Part shown: piece after piece, positions 56,709 to 64,000 of the stretch | Numbering within the stretch: the first letter of the stretch is position 1 | Layout: every line of letters starts with the position of its first letter | Made by a program: the position numbers and the translations under genes | DNA from: Cycas panzhihuaensis | Taxonomy: Eukaryota; Cycadophyta | Direction: 5' to 3' | DNA: 64,000 nucleotides | Assembly: GCA_023213395.1 (NCBI GenBank) | Contig: CM041465.1 | Location: 193,571,741-193,635,740 of the forward strand | The notes under the pieces: generated by a model | The model's input: only the letters and a program-made list of their open reading frames with translations | The model's database searches: none | Told to the model about the DNA's origin: nothing

Positions 56709-59700
56709 TTTTTTTTTGATAACGTAAAATAATATTGAAGGGGTTTTAACTAGGTCCCCAAACCCTATACATCAAGGCCAAATGGCTTAAGAAAGATGAC
56801 CATGATAGGCCCATGGTCTAGCCCAAATATAGATCTTCATACTCCCCTGTCTACCTCCCCCATATGTACATTAGCCCTAACTAGTCTCAGTAACTCTTCT
56901 GGGTAGTTGTCTTTCCAAACTTTAGTTCTTTTATTTATCACAGCCCAGTTTGCCAGCCAGTCTACAACTGAGTTTCCTTCCCTATAAATATGTTGAATCT
57001 GGACACCAATTTTGGAGCTCAAAACGTCCTAGACATCTCTAAAAATATCTATATTATCCCACCCAGGATCCATTTCCCCTCTTAAACATTTTATGACATA
57101 CATAGAGTCACCCTCTATGATCACCTTCTGCATATCCTCCTCATCCATCTGAGTTGTCACCCTCAGCATGGCCTGAACCTCAGCTTTCTAGTTCGATTGG
57201 AAACTAAGATACTCCGCGAAATCCCATTTCAAGTTGCCCATGTGATCCCTACATAGGCTTCCCCCTCCCGCCTCCCCTGGATTGCCTTTGGCTGCTCCAT
57301 CAAAATTGATTTTTCCCCATGATATATCTAGAGGGCTCCACTTAGCAACTCTTCTCCTCTCTCTGCCTTCCTTTGGAGGAACTATACCCCAGTCCTCAAT
57401 GATGCCTTCTTCCACCTTGGGGAACCTGTCCTCCTTTGGGGTAATCATCATTTCTGAGATACCCTTCCTAATCTTAGCAAGCAAAATTGGACTATCCTTC
57501 TCTTTATCCTTGAAAATCCTTCTGTTTCATTCTTTCTAAATGTGCCAAGAGCCTACTGGGAGGATCATCTTCCAGAGGTTAGCAAGGGTTTTGCTTTTGA
57601 AAGGAGAAATCTAAACTATCCATTAATCTTTTAGGGATTTTGATGAGACCCAAACTATCCCCAGCCTGACCCAAATATCACTCCAAATTCCAAAAGTGTA
57701 TGGGCAGTGAATACATAGGTGATCTAATGTTTCTACTTCCATCTTACATAGCATGCACCTACTTGCCATCTGAAAGCCCCTTTTCGAGAGATTATCCAAT
57801 GTTAGTAATTTGTTTTGAAGGCATAACCACCAAAAAGCTGCTATCTTTGGGAGAATCCCCAACTTCCAAACCCCTACTAGAAAATCATTCCTTTCCCATC
57901 CTTCCCTACTCATCATCAGATTATACCCAACCTTAACGGTATATGAACCCATGGACGAAGGGGGCCATACCAGAGTGTCAAGCACAGGTCGTTTTGGTAT
58001 GTACTAGTTTTCCAATACCCCTTTCACCCTGTGGGTCTCCTCCTCTAGACCTTGTAACTCCTCGAACGATCTCCACCACTTATCCTTCCTTGCCCTACCT
58101 AATAATTCTTAATAAGAGTACCATAGTAGTTCACACATTTCCTCTTTATAATACCGATATTAGGTAGCTCCTCTAATATAGAGTGACCATACCAATAATC
58201 TTCCCAGAACCTAATGCTTTCTCTGTTCCCCAATTTCCAACGCGTGCCTACCCGCAAGAGGGGCCTCAAGGTCCTGATGGCCCTCCAAATAGAGGAGCCT
58301 TCAAAGCAGAGACTCTCCTCCATCAAAGAATGTTTATTCCCAAAGTACTTTCTTGCAATGATTCTCCCCCAAATTGATCCATCTTCTTTTATGAGTCTCC
58401 ACCCTGTTTTTGCCAAAAGAGCTTCATTAAAGAGGCCCAACCTTCTAACATTAAGACCTCCCACCCACTTAGGCTTACAAACCTTCTCCCAGGACACTAG
58501 GTGGACTCTCTTTTTGTCTTCAGCTCCAAACCAAAGAAATCTCTTCATGATTCCTTCCAGAATGGAGATAACCCTACTCGACATTTTAAAAATGGTCATA
58601 TGATAGACTGGGATACTCTGTAGGGAGGCCACCACTAATTGTATTTTCCCAGCCCAACTGAGAAGAGCCCCTTTCCATCCCGCCAGCTTCCTATTAAATC
58701 TGCTTACAACTAGATCCCATAATTCCTTCCTCATCTTTCCCACGAAAAGAGGCATACCTAGGTATAAACTAGGGAGGGGGCTTCTGGCAATCTCTAGAAC
58801 CCTGCTGATTCTTCTTTGCTACCTCTCTGGAGTATTGATAAAAAAGGTTAAACTTTTACCCAGATTGATTTTTTGGTTTGTTGCCCTTTTGTAAGCCTGC
58901 AAACCCATTTTTAAAGCCCTGGCCTCCCCCAAGGAGGCCTTGCATAGAAAAATATTGTCATCTACAAACTGGTGATGCATGATATTATCTAAATTAGAGG
59001 AAGCTCTCAAACCAGTTAACCTCCCTGTCTGCTGGGCCTCCATAGTCACCATACCTAACAATTCTGCCATAATAATAAATAGAAAGGGAGAGAGAGGATC
59101 ACCTTGCCTTAAGCCCCTAGATCCAGTAAAGAAGGGAGTCGATCTCCTATTTATCAACACCGAAAAAGATACCCTGGATATACAACATCTCATCCAGTCC
59201 CTCCAAACCTCCCCAAAATTGAATGCCTCAAGACATTCCAGCAGGCAGTCCCAAGCCACCCGATCGTAGGCTTTGGACATATCTATTTTAATTATCATAC
59301 TCGCTTCCTTGCGATGAAGAGTCGAGTGTAGGGTTTCGTGGACAATAATAATACCATTTGTGATTTGTCTTCCTTTAACAAAACCATCTTGGTTAAGAGA
59401 AATAACTGTCGGGAGGGTCTCCCTCAGATGATTTGCTAACACTTTAGCCAATATCTTGTATTTTATGTTGCACAGGCTAATTCATCTAAGATCTTCCATG
59501 ACATCCACTCCCTCCTTCTTTGGAATTAAGGCCAAGAAGGTAGCCTGCCACTCTTTCAGAATAGTGCGTCTTAGGAAAAATTCATTAAGCGCCGACATTA
59601 GATCATCCTTGATTATCTCCCAGTATTCTTGAAAAAATCCTGGAGGGAACCCATCCGGCCCCAGAGCCTTATCCCTACCCATCTTAAATAAGGCCCTCTT

Positions 59701-59915
59701 GACATCCTCCTAGGAGAAAGGTTCTGTCAGTTTGTTGTTTAGGGCCTTAGTGATTACTTTCGGAATATATTGCAAGAGAGCCGCCCTCATATTAGAATCC
59801 TGATATCCTGGTTCAGTATATAGCTTCTTGAAGTAATCCATTGCAATTCCTCTAATCTAGTCCTCTGCCTCATACACAACCCCATCCCTGCTACGAATTT
59901 TACTAATCCTATTAA
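56709..59915 (-). mobile_element. 5'-truncated L1-type LINE with RNase H
   Basis: About 3.2 kb non-LTR retrotransposon. A perfect 16-bp target duplication and a short A-tail on its minus-strand 3' end (T13 at 56705-56717, partly shared with the duplication) define it. ORF1 and the endonuclease are missing, as expected when target-primed reverse transcription stops early. It contains RT, zf-RVT and RNase H domains. It is far less decayed than the LTR elements and splits orfJ. Confidence 0.95.
56834..59915 (-). pseudogene. LINE ORF2 (RT, zf-RVT, RNase H)
   Basis: RT: D-K-A-L-G-P-D-G-F-P, F-L-A-L-I-P-K-K-E, I-D-M-S-K-A-Y-D-R-V (first Asp), G-L-R-Q-G-D-P-L-S-P-F-L-F, and H-H-Q-F-V-D-D-N (catalytic FVDD at 58957-58968), all intact. 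The thumb/connection (YLGMPLF, then GWKGALLSWAGK) follows. zf-RVT at 57.62-57.98 kb: W-K-L-G-I-L-P-K-I-A-A-F-W-W, C-x2-C and E-T-L-D-H-L-C. RNase H: I-N-F-D-G-A-A-K-G-N-P-G, K-A-E-V-Q-A, E-G-D-S-M-Y-V and D-W-L-A, so all four catalytic acids are kept. Lesions are one frameshift near 58.0-58.1 kb and about eight stops, mostly explained by CGA, CAG or TGG decay. Confidence 0.93.
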
Positions 59916-59931
59916 GGTTGAGGATGATTTT
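59916..59931. repeat. LINE target-site duplication, right
   Basis: Second copy of GGTTGAGGATGATTTT. Confidence 0.95.
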
Positions 59932-61500
59932 ATTGTAATTGTTTTGTTATAATTTAAGAATTTTATTTTTATTTCAATTTTGGGTTCATCATTTTCTTCT
60001 TGGGTAAGGATAACCTCTTTCTATCTAGTTGATTACTCTAGAGGTACTATGTAAACTATAATATTCTCTTACCCTATGGGAGTAACTTCTTCTATAATGG
60101 GTAATTTCATGCCTAATTCAATTTCTAATATTATTACCTTAGTAAAATAATCAATAATATTCTTAGTTTCCTCATTAACCATTATTACAATAATTAATAT
60201 ATCTATTTGTTAGTCTATTTGGCTACTTGTTAATGTAGCTTAGGTAGTTCTTATATCTTTTGTGATGCCTCCTCCATTACTAATATGTGAAATTAAAGAA
60301 GGTTCATGTAATTCCATCTCCCCTTACATAAACTTCATCTTTTTAGGATCAAATTGTAATGCTTATTGAGGTGCTAGTTAGAATATTAACTATGGTGTTG
60401 GTTATGATATTGGCTATGGTGTTGCCTCTGTTACAACTTTTAATGCTACTATATATTATTGAAGTTTCATCATTTATGGTGAAGGATTTGAAGAAGGATC
60501 CTTTCTCTTCTAAATATATGTCTGTTTATGAGCTCATATTCTTTTCTTAATAGGAGGTATATCATGCTTTAACAAATTATTATTACCCATATTTACTGCT
60601 ATCACCCCCCATTAGTCTATAAACTAGGATTAGGATTAAAAGCACTTTATTATCAAATTCAATGGGGGGAAGTCATGAATTTATTATATAAATATATGTT
60701 TTGGTCTCTATATTTTTAAGCCCCTCGATACCATTAGATATATATTCTTAATGCGATAATTGTAAGGTTATTAAATAATCATCTACTATCTCATTTGGAT
60801 TATAATATCTCTTTAAAGTTTACCTTAGCCCATATACTTTTAATAGGGCACATATAATATCCATATTAATCCATATAATTACTCTCTAATACTCCATTTT
60901 GATTAGCCTAGTCTAAAAAGGGATTTTCTTTATCTTATAATTTAACTTAGCCTTAATTAGTGATAATTGCCTACACATTCCAAGAAACACAATTAAGCAG
61001 AAGGATACTTAGGTAAATATATGGCACAACATTAATATCCATATAACTAGATGGTATAAAAATATTTGAGCAAATATAATTCACCACCTATTCTTTCATC
61101 TATCCCCTTCATCCATTTCTTAACATCTTCATTGATTTGAAGTAGCTCATAGCACAAATTTCTTATGATATATAAGAAATTGTTTAATAATCCAGAAAAG
61201 AATAATAATTCTTTCAACTACCATAGCTTAGAAAACTTAATGTGAAATAGGATGTCTTTGCTAATAATCTCCTTTTTTTAGTAGAAACCAGAAGAATTAT
61301 ATTATTCTTAGAAGTGCATTAACTAAATATGTTGTCATGTGAAAATTACCATTGGTATATACCTACTTTAATTGCTCAATGATACTATCAGTAAGAATTG
61401 TTGCCCAATCCAAGGGAAAACCTATATTTCAACTTTAAGAGATATTGCATGCATGCAATAGGCCCAATTAAACATCATCTTTAAAACTAATGACCTTATC
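59932..61500 (-). pseudogene. Unassigned frame orfJ, upstream part
   Basis: Four coding-like minus-strand pieces in order: 61260-61490 (D-K-V-I-S-F-K-D-D-V, G-F-P-L-D-W-A-T-I-L-T-D-S-I-I, N-F-H-M-T-T-Y-L-V-N-A-L-L), 60580-61000 (R-Y-Y-N-P-N-E-I-V-D-D-Y-L-I-T-L), about 60480-60550 and 59945-60350 (E-L-G-M-K-L-P-I-I-E-E, Q-E-E-N-D-E-P-K-I-E). Stops are mostly TAA/TAG in place of Gln. The N-F-H-M-x-x-Y-L-V-x-A-L pattern is reminiscent of uncharacterised repetitive plant ORFs, but I cannot name the family. The LINE splits it. Confidence 0.5.
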
Positions 61501-61842
61501 CATTAGGTTGATTTACAGGTAAGTGAGATCAATAAATGCCTAATATGGAATATCCTTTCTATTTTTATCATGCTTAGGTAGCATGACCACCTAAATGAAA
61601 ATTACTTTGACTAATTTACTATCTTTTTCCATAGATTGATCAACCTTGATTAGGTTGTATGTAACTATTGGCCAAAGAAGGTGAAAAATTCTTTGTAACC
61701 TTTTAGGTGTAAATTAATAAATTACCTCCAATTATGGATTGATGATGCTTCTTTATTTTGGCTTGCCACATTGAGAAAGTAATGATACTAACTAAGGATC
61801 AACCCACAAATTACCTACTAAAAAATTATGAAGTCTAACATT

Positions 61843-61899
61843 AAGGAGGTATCATCAACTCATAAATTACATATTGTTATGGGTTGATGATACCTCCTT
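61843..61899. repeat. Inverted repeat, 23-bp arms and 11-bp loop
   Basis: Arms 61843-61865 and 61877-61899 pair at 22 of 23 positions (AAGGAGGTATCATCAAC core). The strong hairpin lies at the edge of recognisable GypD2 sequence. Confidence 0.9.
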
Positions 61900-61904
61900 A
61901 GTGG

Positions 61905-64000
61905 TAAACATAGTAATTCTTTAGGAAATGCATTAGGAAACTTTGTTATGATAGGATAATCCTTAAGGCTAAGTCCTTTATAATTACCTTCCATGTTAAC
62001 ATGAGCTACATAAGCTTGATAGCCCTTTCATAAACTTCCCTTTGCTTATGTAGCTAATACTACTAAATGATGATTAAAAGTCTCTTTCCTTATATAAATT
62101 TAGGTTGGTCATTATTATTAAGAAACTCTACTACTTTGTTAAAATAATCTATCTTGGCTTAGTGTTTCTCCAACCATTCCAAACCTATTAGAGCATCATA
62201 CTCCCTAAGTTATAATATTTGGAAAATCGAATAGGTGTTCCATACTTCTCATTCTAATCCATAATCTTAAACATGCTTTGTTACCTTCTTCTTATTCCCA
62301 TTTTCATGTGTATACTCTATGTAGGCTTTTGCTTTTGAATCTTCAACTTAGACTTTTCTATGATCCTAGGGTTTAGGAAGTTATGAGTATTACCTAAATA
62401 AATTAACATAAAAATATATTAATCAATAATTTTACTTAATGCTTATACCAATATTAATTGATTTTATACTTAATGTTTATCAATGGTATCATATATATAT
62501 ATATAGGTTCTCCTTCTTAGGATGCATTAACCATCGTTGGTTGTACATTCATATTATAAGCCCTTTCTCTTATTTCTTGTCCTTGTAAATATTTTTTTAT
62601 ATAATATCTTGCCTTATTGCATCAAAGATGCTTTTAGTATTTAATAGATATAGGTGTATTCCCATAATGATGGGTTTATCTTAGAGTTCCATAAGGTTAA
62701 TTAAAATTCCTTGTAGTTAGGTGTTATTGTGGATCTTTGGAATCTCTTCTTTGGGATACCAATCTTTCCTAGAATGTTTTTTCCAATAAACATGATTATC
62801 TTACTGCTTTACCCATTATTCTTTACAATATCTTGATTTATTTATGGATTCATCTAGATCCCTTAGTTTATATATCTTAATTTTACTTTATATATTCTAG
62901 TTCAATCCACTAATGAATCAATGTATCTTTACCTTATTTTCTTAGATGTAGGGAGCACATTAAAGAAGCTCCATGAACTACCTTTTATGCTTTTCCACTG
63001 ACATTCTCCTTTACTTTTAATCATGGAAAACTTCTACTTTCTTATCTAAATAATGTCTAAAAGGTTACTTTTATTTGAAATGTTTGATGAATTTACCCTA
63101 ACATAAATCCCTTTTTTGAATGATTTTCACCTTCTTATTATTTTCTCACCACATAGTTGCCCCCCTTGTAAGATTGTAGATAATCAGTCTTACTTTCTCA
63201 TTGGAGGTAAAATTATTTTATACAAACTACTTTTCAATGCTTAAGAGCCATACTTATACCTCTCCTTCACTTCTAACCTCTCCATTGAAGGTTAGTGGTT
63301 TAATATTTTATAGCTTAAATTAGAGTGCTTTCTTTCGTACCCTAAGTTCACTTGGTCTTGCCCTTGGAGTTTTAGTAAATGACTTAATTATAATGGATCT
63401 ATTTTCATTACTCTTATATATAGTCCATCTTCTAGTGCTTTTATTTATATGTTAGTGAACTAATAGTTCCCATGATCTCTCCCTTCTTCTATTACTTCTT
63501 GTATTCTAAGTTTCTCTATTAATGTTTTCTTGCTCAATAGTTCTTTGAATGTTATAAAGTATTTTATTTTGATTTGTCATAATTCTTTTATTATTCTCCT
63601 TAGATTTTTTAAATTTTCTTGTAAGTGATGGTACTTTTCTAAGGTGTGTAAATTTGAAGAATTGTTATGTTAAAAGAAGTGACATAAACTTCTAAGTAAC
63701 CAAAGGAAATCTACCTATAATTACATATCACCAATGCATAAGCTAAACATACAAAAATTATCAATTTATCTTCGTATAGGTCCTTGTTAATCAACCATGT
63801 CATTAGTTCTCAAAGGGTGGTATAAGCATTTTAATAAGATTAAAATGTATACGTAATCTATAAAGGGGACTTAACTTTTATGTTGGCACCTACAAGTTAT
63901 ATAACTACCCACCTATATCATGAACTAATAGGGCTAGAGGACTGAAGGAAAGGTAATCTCTTCTAATTTCCATTAATAAAAGAAAGTAATTTATACATGT
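61905..64000 (-). mobile_element. Ty3/gypsy remnant GypD2 (runs off the window)
   Basis: Second copy of the GypD family, collinear with GypD1 from the RT start through the protease and gag regions to the 5' LTR. The protease closing region lies near 62160-62230; the gag fold near 63190-63300. It carries about 50 bases (62120-62170) absent from GypD1. Its left edge fades near the hairpin. No open frame over 60 codons remains. Confidence 0.75.
63881..64000 (-). repeat. GypD2 5' LTR, partial
   Basis: Starts TGTTGGCACC, aligned with TGTTGGAACC at the GypD1 LTR start; cut by the window end. Confidence 0.7.

Noticed and set aside
60359-60550. 63-codon hydrophobic plus-strand frame
   Set aside because: Low-complexity Leu/Val/Met sequence opposite coding-like orfJ; likely a shadow.
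1-64000. tRNA, rRNA, organelle-derived DNA, CRISPR arrays
   Set aside because: No cloverleaf B-box with pairing arms, no rRNA core sequence, no organelle gene and no regular direct-repeat/spacer array seen. TGGTATCAGAGC-type strings are retroelement primer sites, not tRNA genes.

Overview
The window looks like nuclear, intergenic, repeat-dense DNA from a flowering plant. It holds nested, decayed LTR retrotransposons of both superfamilies (Copia and Ty3/gypsy), an L1-type LINE with a C-terminal RNase H domain, a plant mobile domain (PMD) open reading frame, and a pentatricopeptide-repeat (PPR) gene fragment. Copia elements carry primer-binding sites of the plant initiator-tRNA-Met type. I see no intact host gene, tRNA, rRNA, CRISPR array or bacterial-style operon. 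The background is AT-rich. Almost every coding stretch is broken by stops that sit where Gln, Trp or Arg is expected, which is the signature of long-term cytosine deamination in silenced repeats. I cannot name the species.

Layout. 1-2.6 kb: plus-strand Copia pol remnant (Cop1). 2.6-2.93 kb and 10.55-15.3 kb: a minus-strand chromodomain gypsy element (GypK), split by a complete minus-strand Copia element, CopA (2937-10546, matched LTRs, GTTCC target duplication). 15.4-20.25 kb: a GC-richer block with a minus-strand RNase H domain and a palindromic TATA box. 20.25-20.95 kb: a plus-strand PMD open reading frame. 21-23.37 kb: leader, primer-binding site and LTR of a truncated Copia element (CopF), abutting the reverse transcriptase of a minus-strand gypsy copy (GypD1, to 26318). 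26.3-26.67 kb and 32.95-34.0 kb: an unassigned helix-rich reading frame (orfH), split by a complete Copia-type element, CopC (26677-32953). CopC has lost pol and carries a PPR gene fragment in antisense.

34-36.4 kb: no gene seen. 36.4-38.7 kb and 46.4-49.86 kb: a plus-strand Tat/Ogre-like gypsy element (GypG), split by CopB (38717-46430), a sister of CopA with a CTTCC target duplication and a tandemly duplicated 5' LTR. 49.86-53 kb: AT-rich DNA with short repeats and possible DNA-transposon end motifs. 53.1-53.7 kb: minus-strand Copia-gag-like pseudogene. 56.0-56.7 kb and 59.9-61.5 kb: a second unassigned reading frame (orfJ), split by a 5'-truncated LINE with a perfect 16-bp target duplication. 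61.9-64 kb: GypD2, a second copy of the GypD family that runs off the window.

How it works together: this is a record of layered insertions, not a pathway. CopA, CopB, CopC, CopF and the LINE each landed in an older element or reading frame, so their relative order can be read from the junctions. The LINE is the least decayed. The most unusual content is the PMD/RNase H block at 15.4-21 kb, the PPR-carrying CopC, and the two unassigned frames orfH and orfJ.
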